A DNA stretch of 64,000 bases, from contig DIUX01000002.1 of assembly GCA_002423185.1 (NCBI GenBank), positions 248,001-312,000 of the forward strand, read 5' to 3'. Under the pieces are notes generated by a model. That model did no database searches. It saw only the letters and a program-made list of their open reading frames with translations, and was not told the origin of the DNA. This document shows, piece after piece, positions 27,744 to 36,305 of this stretch. Every line of letters starts with the position of its first letter. The first letter of the stretch is position 1. Origin of the DNA: Micavibrio sp. UBA6147 (GTDB lineage: Bacteria; Pseudomonadota; Alphaproteobacteria; Micavibrionales; UBA1664). The translations under genes were made by a program, and so were the position numbers.

Positions 27744-29485
27744 TGATCGAACTCCACAAAAGTCGTGTTATTGGTTTGGTGGTACGGCATACCTTTTTCA
27801 TCGCGGACGAGCGGCAAGAGCGGCTCATAAAACGCTGCATCCACCGCATCATCCACCGGCGGCAAGGAATAGATTGACGTCATCGCAGTGATGATCTCCC
27901 CCACAGCCGGCGCGGCAACCCAACCGCCTGTGGCATAGCCGTACGTGTCCTTGCGCCCGTTCGGTTCATCAACGATGACCAACACGGCATAGCGCGGGTC
28001 ATGCGCCGGAAACGCGGCAATGAAGGACGATAATTTGCGGCTGCGATCATATCCACGAACCGCCGATTTTTCGGCTGTGCCCGTTTTACCGCCAACGGCA
28101 TAGCCCGTGACATCAGCCTTAGATCCCGTCCCCTTGGCAACCGTGAGGCGCAGCAAACGGCGCATCCGATCAACCGTTTTTTCATCGACCACGCGGACAT
28201 CGATGCTGTCCTTATGCGTGTCTTCCAAGGGACGGAGGCGGATATGTTTATCCGTACCGTCACCAACCAATGTGACAAACCCATTCATCAAATGCACCGG
28301 AGTCACCGCCAAGCCATGACCGTAAGACACAGTCAAGGTTGACAAATCACGCCAAGGATCGGGGTACAACCCCTGCGCCGCGTCAATTCCCGCCGCCTTG
28401 TAATCATTCAAGAACCCAAGGTTACGGTAAAATTCGCGCAAGGCCTGCGTTCCCACCGCCTCACCCATCAAGGCCGAACCGATATTGGAGGAATGCATGA
28501 AAACCTCCGGCAAAGTCATCACCCGCTTTTGTGCGTGGTAATCACGAATTTGGAACCGGCCTTTTTGAATCGGCTTGGTCGCGTCAAAGCGGTCAGACAA
28601 GCGGATACCGTCTTTTTCAAGATAGGCCGCCGTTGAAAAAATCTTGAATGTCGACCCCATTTCGTAAACACCCGTTGCGAAACGGTTGAAAATTTGCGAC
28701 CGGTTGGCCGAGGCCGCAAAATGCGGGTCAAAGTCAGGATACGAAACCGCCGCGAGGATCTCACCGCTGCGCACATCCGCAACCATCGCCACCCCGCCCA
28801 GCGCCGTAAACGATGTCACAGCCTTACGCAGAGCTTTCTTCGCGGCGTACTGTACGCGTACATCAAGCGTTGTCACGAGCGGTTCACCCGCCAAACCCAG
28901 CGTTGAATTTTCGAGGCGCTCCAGCCCCTCCAACCCCTGCCCGTCAACCCCGACATAGCCGAGCGCATGAGCAAACAAATCGCCCTGAGGATAGAAACGG
29001 CGCGTTTCATCCTGGAACCGCAAGGCGGGGTCGCCAATGGCATTCGCAGCCTGATGCTGCGCCGGCGTCAAGCCGCGCTTGAGCCACACAAAACGCTTGC
29101 CGGACGATAATTTCGCCAGCACATCGTCATGGCTTAGATCAGGAAACACCGCGAGCAAATCCCGTGTCAGTCGATCAGGCGAGGCCACAAGCGCCGCATC
29201 TACATAAAGCGATGCCACCGGCAAAGTTGTCGCGAGCAAAATCCCGTTGCGGTCAACAATATCCGCGCGGCCATAATGCAACGCATCCGACGCGCCTTGA
29301 TCCGCCCGCCCGATTTCAACCGAAGGCTCGCTCACATCCGGCAACACCGTCAGGGCAAAGAGCCGCAAGCCCATCCCCGCATACAGGCACAAAAAAACGA
29401 TCATCGCAAAGGCCAAACGCCCGCGCACCGCCCCTTGAACCGAGGCGCGATCCCCTTCCATTGATATTCTGCGCAGGCGGCTCAT
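27740..29485 (-). CDS. ftsI: Division transpeptidase FtsI (PBP3)
   Basis: This 581-aa class B penicillin-binding protein cross-links septal peptidoglycan. One membrane anchor lies near residues 24-47, then a dimerisation domain, then the transpeptidase with S278-T-F-K, S332-S-N and K467-T-G, all three active-site motifs. Length is normal. It is coupled to ftsL upstream and murE downstream by four-base overlaps. Confidence 0.97.
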   Translation of the reverse strand: MSRLRRISMEGDRASVQGAVRGRLAFAMIVFLCLYAGMGLRLFALTVLPDVSEPSVEIGRADQGASDALHYGRADIVDRNGILLATTLPVASLYVDAALVASPDRLTRDLLAVFPDLSHDDVLAKLSSGKRFVWLKRGLTPAQHQAANAIGDPALRFQDETRRFYPQGDLFAHALGYVGVDGQGLEGLERLENSTLGLAGEPLVTTLDVRVQYAAKKALRKAVTSFTALGGVAMVADVRSGEILAAVSYPDFDPHFAASANRSQIFNRFATGVYEMGSTFKIFSTAAYLEKDGIRLSDRFDATKPIQKGRFQIRDYHAQKRVMTLPEVFMHSSNIGSALMGEAVGTQALREFYRNLGFLNDYKAAGIDAAQGLYPDPWRDLSTLTVSYGHGLAVTPVHLMNGFVTLVGDGTDKHIRLRPLEDTHKDSIDVRVVDEKTVDRMRRLLRLTVAKGTGSKADVTGYAVGGKTGTAEKSAVRGYDRSRKLSSFIAAFPAHDPRYAVLVIVDEPNGRKDTYGYATGGWVAAPAVGEIITAMTSIYSLPPVDDAVDAAFYEPLLPLVRDEKGMPYHQTNNTTFVEFDQ

Positions 29486-29889
29486 TCGCGCTCCTCCACA
29501 GGACTTCCGCCCAAGCCGCGCACACGGCGCACATTTTCGTCATGGTCTAGCGCCCCGCGGCGCGTATCTTGCGCCGGTGTATCATCGGCATCGTCGCCGC
29601 CTTCGCTCTCGTAATAGCCTTGTTGCTCGGCCTTTTGGAGCATCAGATCAAGGCGCTCCGGCGTGTTCAACCGCGCCCACTCCGCCCGCAAAATGCGAAT
29701 GCGCTCTTGCTCCGCCAGAACATTGGCGTTTTGGGAACTTATTTTCGCTTCGTATTGCTGAACCCGCTGCCCCGTCCACAGGAGCATGAACCCAAGAACA
29801 CAGGCCGCAATCAAGCTCAACACCGCCATCGCAATGATCGGCATCGGCACGCGCGGCGAAACCCGTTTATTGGTGACATATTCACTCAT
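29482..29889 (-). CDS. ftsL: Cell division protein FtsL
   Basis: This 135-aa bitopic protein has a short basic N-terminus, one membrane segment (MPIIAMAVLSLIAACVLGFM) and a periplasmic coiled coil (QQYEAKISSQNANVLAEQE), followed by the motif EWARLNTPERLDLM typical of alphaproteobacterial FtsL. The frame is open much further, but the ATG at 29889 has GGAGG before it and overlaps the rsmH end by eight bases. The C-terminus is acidic. It recruits FtsW/FtsI with FtsB and FtsQ. Confidence 0.9.
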   Translation of the reverse strand: MSEYVTNKRVSPRVPMPIIAMAVLSLIAACVLGFMLLWTGQRVQQYEAKISSQNANVLAEQERIRILRAEWARLNTPERLDLMLQKAEQQGYYESEGGDDADDTPAQDTRRGALDHDENVRRVRGLGGSPVEERE

Positions 29890-30910
29890 CAAACACGACC
29901 TCCCCGCCATAATACGGGCGCGCAGAACGCACCCCATACCGCAAACGTGCCGACCGCGCACGCGGATTAACAAGCGTTTCAGCCTCGGTCGGATCAACCG
30001 GTTTTTTAGATATTTTTGAGAAATAGACAGAACTGTCTGAAGACGCATCCACCTGATCAGGCAGAAAACGAGAGGAACCGGACATCTGGCCTGCGTAGCG
30101 TTTCAAGAAACGCTTTACAAGACCATCTTCCAGCGAGTGGAAAGACACAACAACCAACCGCCCACCCTCGCACAGCAAGGATAAGGACGCGGTTAAAATT
30201 TGGCGGAGCTGCCCCAGCTCGTCATTCACGGCGATGCGAAGGGCTTGAAAACTGCGCGTAGCAGGATGGATTTTATGGCCGCCATATTGACGCGGCATCA
30301 CGGATTCAATCACGGCGGCGAGTTGCAATGTCGTCACAATCGGCGTCCGCGCCCGCTCAGCCACAATCGCGCGGGCAATGCGGCGCGATTTTTTCTCCTC
30401 ACCATATAAGTATAAAATATCGGCAAGCTCCTCCTCATCAATCGAGGCGATCAAATCAGCCGCGCTCATCCCCGAAGACCGATCCATGCGCATATCAAGC
30501 GCCCCGTCACGTTGAAATGAAAATCCGCGCTCCGGTTGGTCGATCTGCATGGACGACACACCAAGGTCAAGAACAATCCCATCAACCTTGCCAACCATTT
30601 CATCACCAAGGGCGTGCAGCGCATTCCCGAAATCCGTATGGACAGGCTTCAAGCGCCCACCATAATCGGCAGCCAGCGCCAAAGCCGTGTCATAAGCCGT
30701 TTCATCGCGGTCAAGCGCCCAGACATCACACGCCGCCGCCGCCAAAATCGCCTTGGTATAGCCGCCCGCGCCGAACGTTCCATCCACATAGACGCCGCCG
30801 TCAACCGGCGCCAAAGCGTCCAGCACCTCCGCCAACATCACGGGGATATGCGGCGCATCCGCATCATTCTTTATAGAGGGGCGCTGTGGGCGCACAGGCT
30901 TTGCCATCAC
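29882..30910 (-). CDS. rsmH: 16S rRNA (cytosine1402-N4)-methyltransferase RsmH
   Basis: This 342-aa SAM-dependent enzyme (formerly MraW) methylates C1402 in the ribosomal P site. It shows HIPVMLAEVLDAL near the start, the SAM loop DGTFGAGGYTKAIL, DLGVSSMQIDQPERGFSF and VSFHSLEDGLVKRF in order. Length is slightly above average. The start overlaps the mraZ end by four bases. Confidence 0.97.
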   Translation of the reverse strand: MMAKPVRPQRPSIKNDADAPHIPVMLAEVLDALAPVDGGVYVDGTFGAGGYTKAILAAAACDVWALDRDETAYDTALALAADYGGRLKPVHTDFGNALHALGDEMVGKVDGIVLDLGVSSMQIDQPERGFSFQRDGALDMRMDRSSGMSAADLIASIDEEELADILYLYGEEKKSRRIARAIVAERARTPIVTTLQLAAVIESVMPRQYGGHKIHPATRSFQALRIAVNDELGQLRQILTASLSLLCEGGRLVVVSFHSLEDGLVKRFLKRYAGQMSGSSRFLPDQVDASSDSSVYFSKISKKPVDPTEAETLVNPRARSARLRYGVRSARPYYGGEVVFDE

Positions 30911-31398
30911 GCACCACCTCCGTTTTTAGCCGCAGCCCCAGCCACAGCAGCCGAAGAGGACGGCAAGGTCAAACCCTTGCTCTGCACACGCTCACGCGCC
31001 GCAGCCTTACGCGCCTCAAGCGCCGCCGGTGCCCAAATTTGAAACTTCGGCCCCATGCCGACAAACGCGACCACATCGCTCACGCCGCAAAATTCGATAT
31101 AATCCGCCGGAAGAATAATCCGCCCCTCACCATCGAAGGGGAGCTGGATGCTCTCTGCAAAAATCGCGGTCGACAGATCGTTTTGATCCTCCGAAAACAA
31201 ATCGAACCGGTCAAGGCGAGCCCCAAGCTCCGCCATAAATTCCATCGGAAAGCCCTCGAGCGCCTCATGGGTATAGGACTTGAACAACACAACCCCTTGA
31301 TACCCGTCATCACTCAACGCGGCGCGAAAGCTCGAAGGCACGGAAACCCGCCCTTTTTTGTCAATCTTGTTGATGTAAGTCGATAAAAACAATGCCAC
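30907..31398 (-). CDS. mraZ: Transcriptional regulator MraZ
   Basis: This 163-aa SpoVT/AbrB-type DNA-binding protein represses the division operon it heads. Two copies of the family motif are visible: INKIDKKGRVSVPSSFRAAL near the start, and LPFDGEGRIILPADYIEF. I chose the GTG at 31398 (start V-ALFLSTYINK), which matches the family; the frame is open to 31491 but those residues are not MraZ-like. Its own likely operator lies 43 bases upstream. A C-terminal Ala-rich tail extends beyond the usual end. Confidence 0.93.
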   Translation of the reverse strand: MALFLSTYINKIDKKGRVSVPSSFRAALSDDGYQGVVLFKSYTHEALEGFPMEFMAELGARLDRFDLFSEDQNDLSTAIFAESIQLPFDGEGRIILPADYIEFCGVSDVVAFVGMGPKFQIWAPAALEARKAAARERVQSKGLTLPSSSAAVAGAAAKNGGGA

Positions 31399-31440
31399 GC
31401 GCGCCGAACCTGCTCTGAATATCCTATTAAATGTCCCTTT

Positions 31441-31484
31441 TGGGATAGATTGGATATTTATGGGATAGCATGGTTTTTCATGGG
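31441..31484 (+). promoter_or_regulatory. Five phased TGG(G) boxes, likely MraZ operator
   Basis: TGGGA, TGGAT, TGGGA, TGGTT and TGGGC start exactly every 10 bases (31441, 31451, 31461, 31471, 31481). Known MraZ sites in E. coli are direct TGGGN repeats spaced by five bases in front of mraZ, which is the same 10-base phase. Three of the five copies have the full TGGG. In + orientation they run against the direction of mraZ. Confidence 0.75.
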
Positions 31485-31515
31485 CAAACAAGTTTTTCTT
31501 AGGGGAACGCTGCGC

Positions 31516-31524
31516 TTATCCACA
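31516..31524 (+). promoter_or_regulatory. DnaA box upstream of mraZ
   Basis: TTATCCACA matches the consensus exactly and lies 118 bases before the mraZ start, next to the MraZ boxes. Confidence 0.45.
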
Positions 31525-31714
31525 TTTTTCAAAAATAAACGCCGTTTTTTACAAAAAATATCGCGCCGCAGCACAGACGAACAGGTACGAGAAAATATTT
31601 TATTATGCTCGGTATAATGAAATCTGATGGTTTTTTGCAGATATATTGACAAGTTATGTAAATAACAAGTTTAAGTTGGTATTTTTATAACGCATTGAAT
31701 TTAAACAATTTTCA

Positions 31715-31743
31715 TTGAATTTTACATAACTTTGAGCTATAAC
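31715..31743 (+). promoter_or_regulatory. Promoter of the small membrane-protein gene
   Basis: TTGAAT (31715-31720), 17 bases, TATAAC (31738-31743). A transcript start near 31750 would leave a leader of about 30 bases carrying the ribosome site before the ATG at 31781. Confidence 0.55.
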
Positions 31744-31780
31744 TATATTTATCAGTGGAACAGTGGGGAAGGAACTTACC

Positions 31781-31975
31781 ATGATGATCGGTGTAATTGC
31801 TTTGTTTTTTATGAGCTGCCTTTGCTTCGTCGGACAGGTTTTGTGGTCTGCGGTTTATTTCTCTCAATTCGAGAAAAAAATGATTGCAGAAATCGCCAAT
31901 ACCGCGTCTTGCAACACGGCCTTTCGCAAGGCCTCACGCCCGCGCTTTCAAGTGCTGGGGAGCTTCATCTTGTAG
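31781..31975 (+). CDS. Small membrane protein, 64 aa
   Basis: This 64-aa product begins MMIGVIALFFMSCLCFVGQV, with one hydrophobic helix at about residues 2-22 followed by an amphipathic and then basic tail. I recognise no family. Support for a real gene comes from the surroundings: a promoter-like pair at 31715-31743, GGGGAAGGA ahead of the ATG, and a hairpin terminator 44 bases after the stop. It lies alone between mraZ (divergent) and rnpB (convergent). The helix could also be a signal peptide. Confidence 0.6.
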   Translation: MMIGVIALFFMSCLCFVGQVLWSAVYFSQFEKKMIAEIANTASCNTAFRKASRPRFQVLGSFIL

Positions 31976-32018
31976 GTTTTCACAAGTTTCGAGTATGACG
32001 ACATCGCGTATAACGACA

Positions 32019-32048
32019 AGAGGGGCGGTTTTCCGTCCCTCTTTTTTT
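32019..32048 (+). terminator. Rho-independent terminator of the small gene
   Basis: AGAGGGGCGG and CCGTCCCTCT pair with one mismatch across TTTT, followed by T7. On the + strand it faces rnpB. Confidence 0.85.
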
Positions 32049-32114
32049 GCCCCGCGCGCCGCCTGTTGCCTGTTGCAAGGCGCGAGCCCCAAACACAAAA
32101 AAGAAAAAGAAAAT

Positions 32115-32530
32115 GTCAGAGAGCCTGTAAGCCGGGTTTTGTAACCGCCCCGAAAGGCGTCCGCAACCATTCATCTAGCCTGTGCGTCACCGCACAGATC
32201 CTGCAACCTACCCGAACCAATGGCGAAGAAACGCGCCCGCACCCTCTTTCAGATGCCGTTGGTTCCTATTTGGTCTTGCTTCCGATAGGGTTTACCATGC
32301 CCGCGGCCGTTACCGGCGCGGCGGTGCGCTCTTACCGCACCTTTTCACCCTTACCTGCGCCCCCGTTCCGCGCAAGGCGGAACAAAAGAAACAGGCGGTT
32401 TGTTTTCTGTGGCACTATCCCTGGGGTCGCCCCCGCCGGACGTTATCCGGTATCGTGTTTCTATGAAGCCCGGACTTTCCTCACCCCCCCGCCTTACGGC
32501 GAGAAAGCGCGGCTGCGCGGCTCTCTGACG
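32115..32530 (-). ncRNA. rnpB: RNase P RNA (type A)
   Basis: On the - strand the region reads as the catalytic RNA of RNase P, which matures tRNA 5' ends. The outer helix P1 pairs GTCAGAGAGCC (5', 32519-32529) with GGCTCTCTGAC (3', 32115-32125). Universally conserved parts are present: GAGGAAAGTCCGGGCTTC near the 5' end, CCACAGAAAACA in the middle, and AACCCGGCTTACAGG near the 3' end. Length of about 415 bases fits. A promoter lies directly upstream. Exact ends are estimated from P1. Confidence 0.95.
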
Positions 32531-32536
32531 CGCCGA

Positions 32537-32565
32537 CTATAACCACAAACCACAAACCCGATCAA
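32537..32565 (-). promoter_or_regulatory. rnpB promoter
   Basis: On the - strand TTGATC, 17 bases, TTATAG. It ends seven bases before the predicted 5' end of the RNase P RNA, the right place for its own promoter. Confidence 0.65.
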
Positions 32566-32620
32566 GGAAAAGCCGTTTTGCGCCGAGGCCACCCCCTCAA
32601 GGCACAGCTCAAAGCACAGC

Positions 32621-33364
32621 TCAAGGCCGCCAGCCGCGCATCCCCGCCACGATGAGTAAACGCGCCGCCGCCTCCGGCGACAAAACATCGGACTCCGCCG
32701 CGCAAAATCGCGCATTAAACGCTGCGACCAGCGCACTGAGCGGCACATGCAGGTCGTCCGTATAGCCAATCGCTTGAAGGGCGGCACGTTGCACCGCCTC
32801 ATCCGCCATCACTGCGGCTTGGTCGGGCGAAACCGCCGCAATATCCGCATCGCGCGGCCACAGGCACAGCCCCTCCCACGCCAACCAATCCCAAGGAAAC
32901 AGTGCCCCGGGGTCGCGTTTGCGGGTCGGGGCGATGTCCTGATGCCCGACGATAAAATCCTTGGGAACGGAAAAATGGTTCATCAAACTGCGCACAAGTA
33001 CGATCAAGCGCTTGATCTGGTCATCCGTAAACGGGCGATATCCCCAATCATGCCCCGGATTGACCAATTCAATCCCGATGGCATAGTCATTCAGGCGCGA
33101 CCGCCCCGCCCATGACGACACCCCCGCATGCCATGCGCGATATTCAGGCGCCACATGGCGGTAAATCGTGCCGTCCTCATCAATCGTGAAATGGGCGCTC
33201 ACCCGCCCGATATTGCCATCCGGCGCGGGGTCGCATAAGCGATGCAGCGCGGCAGCACAGCTTTGCATCCCCGTATAATGGATCACGATCATATCTGGCC
33301 CCAAAACCCCTTCGCGCACGTCAAAATTCGGGGATGGATGGTCAATAATATCACTGCCGATCAT
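32621..33364 (-). CDS. N-acetylmuramoyl-L-alanine amidase, AmpD/AmiD type
   Basis: This 247-aa zinc amidase cleaves the bond between MurNAc (or anhydroMurNAc) and the stem peptide. Zinc ligands fit H29 (MIVIHYTGM), H141 (GHQDIAP) and D151 (KRDPG), with the amidase_2 fold across residues 20-165. A C-terminal part (about 180-247) resembles a peptidoglycan-binding helical domain, as in AmiD. No signal peptide or lipobox is seen, so it may be cytoplasmic and recycle wall fragments. Its start overlaps the end of the transporter gene upstream by four bases. Confidence 0.9.
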   Translation of the reverse strand: MIGSDIIDHPSPNFDVREGVLGPDMIVIHYTGMQSCAAALHRLCDPAPDGNIGRVSAHFTIDEDGTIYRHVAPEYRAWHAGVSSWAGRSRLNDYAIGIELVNPGHDWGYRPFTDDQIKRLIVLVRSLMNHFSVPKDFIVGHQDIAPTRKRDPGALFPWDWLAWEGLCLWPRDADIAAVSPDQAAVMADEAVQRAALQAIGYTDDLHVPLSALVAAFNARFCAAESDVLSPEAAARLLIVAGMRGWRP

Positions 33365-34743
33365 GCTGCTGCGCCCTTTCGCCGGCCATTCTCAGGAGCG
33401 TCCTTGGGGTCTTCGGTTTCTTCGCGCACACCGCGCAATAATAACAGCCCGACCGCCCAAAACATGATAATGGTCGCAACGCCCGCGCGTTGGCTGTCGA
33501 ACAGATCGGTCACAACGGCAAAAAAGAACGGCCCCAAAAAGGCGATAGACTTGCCCGTAAGGGCATAAAGCCCGAACATTTCCGACATATGCTCAGGCGG
33601 CGAAATGCGCGCGAGCAATGTCCGGCTGGCGGCCTGCACAGGCCCCACAAACACACCGAGGGCGAGGGTAATCACCACAAACCATATTTTATCCTGTACC
33701 AAAACAATCGCGACGCCAAAACCAATCAAGGCCAAAAGCCCGATGACGATCGTGACCTTTGATCCCCGCTTATCATCCATCACCGCAAAAGCGAATGACC
33801 CGATCCCCGCCGTCACGTTTAGCCCGATTCCGAACATCAGGATTTGCGAAAAATCCATGCCGAAACTCCCCGCCGCATACAAGCCGCCCACCGCGAATAA
33901 TGTCGCCAGCCCGTCCCGATATAAGGCCGAAGCAATCAAAAACCGCATGATATTGCGAAAATCCTTGAGCCGCAGCAACGCCGCCATGACCGCCGCCATA
34001 ATCACCGACGCCGCCATCACGCTGCGCTCCGGAATATCATAGACGGTGCAATCCCGCCGCACACAGCGCGATAATAACAGCGGCAAAGCAAACACAAAAA
34101 ACCACCCCGCCGTGAGCAAGCACGTCGCCCGCACATGAATTTGGTCAACCTCACCCAGCGCCAGCAAAGGCGGCGCAACCCCCGGAATACCGATAAACAC
34201 ACCGAGCGCCACCGCCAAACACACCAGCCCGCCAACATAGCCAAGCCCCCAAGCGCGCCCCGACACGCGCCCCATATCCTGCGCCGACGCCACACGCGGC
34301 AAAAGGGCGTTATACACAACCTGCCCCAGCTCAAACCCGATTGTGGCTATCGCCACCAGCGCCAGCGCAGGCCAGATATAGGCTGGATCAGGCAACATCC
34401 AAAACAGCCCCGCAATCGCCGCCGTGGTCACAATGGTCAACACCCACAGCGCCCGCCCATGATGCCCGCGCGCATCCAGCATCACCCCCAAAATCGGCCC
34501 GCCAATGGCCACGCACAGCCCCGCCGTGCCGATCGCATAGCCCCACAGGGCGCTGCCCGCGATTTCATCCCCGACAATGCCTTTGGAAAAATAAACACTG
34601 AACACAAAGGTCATGATCACGGTGCTGAAGGCCGAATTCGCCCAATCATAGAAACACCATGCCCAGACCGATTTTTTATCGGTTTTCAAAACAGGCGGCG
34701 GCGCTGTTGGCGGCACGGGTGTTGTCGCAAGGGCGGCGTTCAT
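33361..34743 (-). CDS. MFS transporter of the UMF1 (Atg22-like) family
   Basis: This 460-aa protein has about twelve membrane segments. The N-terminal VWAWCFYDWANSAFSTVIMTF is the family hallmark (W-x-x-YDWANSAF), and the second half has VGPVQAASRTLLARISPPEHMSEMFGLYAL, also typical (split here only by position, not by interruption). Substrate unknown. The tight overlap with the amidase gene suggests a linked role, possibly uptake or release of wall-derived or nutrient compounds, but this is inference. Confidence 0.85.
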   Translation of the reverse strand: MNAALATTPVPPTAPPPVLKTDKKSVWAWCFYDWANSAFSTVIMTFVFSVYFSKGIVGDEIAGSALWGYAIGTAGLCVAIGGPILGVMLDARGHHGRALWVLTIVTTAAIAGLFWMLPDPAYIWPALALVAIATIGFELGQVVYNALLPRVASAQDMGRVSGRAWGLGYVGGLVCLAVALGVFIGIPGVAPPLLALGEVDQIHVRATCLLTAGWFFVFALPLLLSRCVRRDCTVYDIPERSVMAASVIMAAVMAALLRLKDFRNIMRFLIASALYRDGLATLFAVGGLYAAGSFGMDFSQILMFGIGLNVTAGIGSFAFAVMDDKRGSKVTIVIGLLALIGFGVAIVLVQDKIWFVVITLALGVFVGPVQAASRTLLARISPPEHMSEMFGLYALTGKSIAFLGPFFFAVVTDLFDSQRAGVATIIMFWAVGLLLLRGVREETEDPKDAPENGRRKGAAA

Positions 34744-34999
34744 GGACTATCCTTTTGTGGCATTAGGAGCCTTTGGTAAGGGGGCGCATCCCCCCGATTA
34801 ACGATGAAGCCTGATGAGGCACTCGCCGCAAAAGTATAAAATCCTTTTGCTTCCTGCGCAATCCATCGCCTTGCCATCCCCTTGCCCGCCCCTGCTTTAC
34901 GAGTTGCCCCCACCCCCTTGCAAAGCACAGGGGCAATCGGGTTATACTGGCTGAATATCGCCGCGATAACGCAACAATTCGTTCCAAGAATGACGCACC
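34744..34999. other. Divergent intergenic region, no gene
   Basis: It separates the divergent transporter and DUF167 genes. A TATACT hexamer at 34943-34948 is a possible -10 for the + strand genes, but its best -35 partner (TTGCAA at 34918) is 19 bases away. Open frames here are shadows without coding character. Confidence 0.3.
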
Positions 35000-35344
35000 A
35001 TGGACTATGCCACACCCCATAAAGACGGAATTGATCTTTTGATCCGCCTTACCCCCGCCGCACGGTCAAACGGGTTTGCCGGCCTTGACACCATCCAAGA
35101 CCGGCACGGCAACACCGTCACCGCCCTAAAAGCCCGCGTCACCGCTGCCCCCGAAAACAACAAGGCGAACAAAGCCTTGATCGCCCTCCTCGCCGCTGCG
35201 CTGCGCATCGCCAAATCGGATATATCCATTGTGCGCGGCGACACCGACCGCACCAAAACCATCCGTATTAGCCGCACAATTGACGCGGCCTTATTAGAGG
35301 CACTCCAAGCCCTCCCCCAAACACCCACAGCCCGCGCACCATAA
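35000..35344 (+). CDS. DUF167 (YggU-like) family protein
   Basis: This 114-aa protein has the DUF167 pattern: LLIRLTPAARSNGF at the start, LKARVTAAPENNKANKALIA in the middle and SDISIVRGDTDRTKTIRI towards the end, with the usual length. The biochemical role of the family is not established. It starts a + strand pair with the YdcF-like gene after 80 bases. Confidence 0.9.
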   Translation: MDYATPHKDGIDLLIRLTPAARSNGFAGLDTIQDRHGNTVTALKARVTAAPENNKANKALIALLAAALRIAKSDISIVRGDTDRTKTIRISRTIDAALLEALQALPQTPTARAP

Positions 35345-35424
35345 CGCACGGGTTTTGCTTGCCTTGCCCCGCTCAGGCCGCTTATAAAAAATAAAAAGAT
35401 AAAAATCCAGAGCAGGAAACAACC

Positions 35425-36222
35425 ATGGCAAGCAAACATCCGCCCGCCTCATCGCCGCCGCCCTCAAGCAGCCTGAGCATGCCGCGCATTATTGCTGCGC
35501 CCTTGGATGCGCCATCCCTCACCCCGCCCACCATTGCCGCTATCAATGACTATTTCTTAGTCGACACCTTGCGAGCAAAATGCGATATCGGGTTTATATT
35601 CGGCACCCAAGACCGTGCCATTTGCGACCGGCTCGCCGCCCAAGCTGCCCGCGCCTATCATGACGGATATTTCCCCAAACTGGTCATCAGCGGCGGCCCG
35701 TTACTGCGCGACGTGAACATCAGCGAAGCCGATTACATTGCCGCATTGCTGCATAAAAAAGGCGTCCCGCCCGCCGCCATGATCATCGAAAACGCATCGT
35801 GCAACACCCAACAAAACATCGAATTCGCACAAGAAATCCTCGCCCGCATCCACACCGAAACCGGCCAGAACCCCGTTCCCAACCAAACCGCCTATTGTTT
35901 CGGCAACGCCTATGGCGGGCGGCGGTTTTTAATGACGTTAAAGCGGCGTTGGCCTGAACTGACGCCCGTTTTTGAATCTGTTGTTGCCGATTGTGACTCT
36001 GACTGCGGCGATTTTAAAAACCAATGGCACACGACCTCAGCCAACGCGCGGCGTTTGACAAGTGAATTTAACAAGATCGCCCCCTATACCGCTCAAGACT
36101 GGCTACGTGAAGTTGATATTGAGGCGCTCAACCGCGCCATCATGATTTTGCCGCAACCAACAAACACAAACAACAACAAAACGCAGCACGGACACCTCCG
36201 TCCGAAGCCGCCAAGGCCGTAA
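35425..36222 (+). CDS. YdcF/DUF218-like protein
   Basis: This 265-aa protein matches the DUF218 (YdcF) fold: FIFGTQDRAICDRLAAQAA, then a strand and Gly loop PKLVISGG, then ENASCNTQQNIEFAQEIL and YCFGNAYGGRRFLMTLKR, in order. Such proteins bind nucleotides or act on envelope intermediates; no exact function can be named. Unlike SanA/YcfC-type members there is no N-terminal membrane anchor. The Pro/Ser-rich first 30 residues look disordered. A bidirectional terminator follows. Confidence 0.8.
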   Translation: MASKHPPASSPPPSSSLSMPRIIAAPLDAPSLTPPTIAAINDYFLVDTLRAKCDIGFIFGTQDRAICDRLAAQAARAYHDGYFPKLVISGGPLLRDVNISEADYIAALLHKKGVPPAAMIIENASCNTQQNIEFAQEILARIHTETGQNPVPNQTAYCFGNAYGGRRFLMTLKRRWPELTPVFESVVADCDSDCGDFKNQWHTTSANARRLTSEFNKIAPYTAQDWLREVDIEALNRAIMILPQPTNTNNNKTQHGHLRPKPPRP

Positions 36223-36242
36223 ACCACCAAAAACAACGCAAC

Positions 36243-36273
36243 AAAAAAGCCCGCGAAAAACGCAGGCTTTTTT
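36243..36273. terminator. Bidirectional terminator between YdcF-like gene and sdhB
   Basis: AAAAAAGCCCGCG and CGCAGGCTTTTTT pair (one mismatch) across five A. T6 follows on both strands. It sits between convergent genes. Confidence 0.88.
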
Positions 36274-36305
36274 AACAGCGCATAGCGCGATGCTTCGGCA
36301 AAATA

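Larger units (their letters stand above)
31399..31780. promoter_or_regulatory. Control region between mraZ and the divergent small gene
   Basis: No protein-coding gene is seen in this AT-rich 382-base gap. It holds the MraZ boxes (31441-31484) and a perfect DnaA box TTATCCACA (31516-31524) on the mraZ side, and a promoter for the small gene on the other. The promoter of the mraZ operon itself is not clear-cut. Confidence 0.55.

Noticed and set aside
32066..32542. Open frames across 32.07-32.54 kb on the + strand
   Set aside because: They lie over the RNase P RNA gene, whose conserved elements on the other strand explain the sequence.
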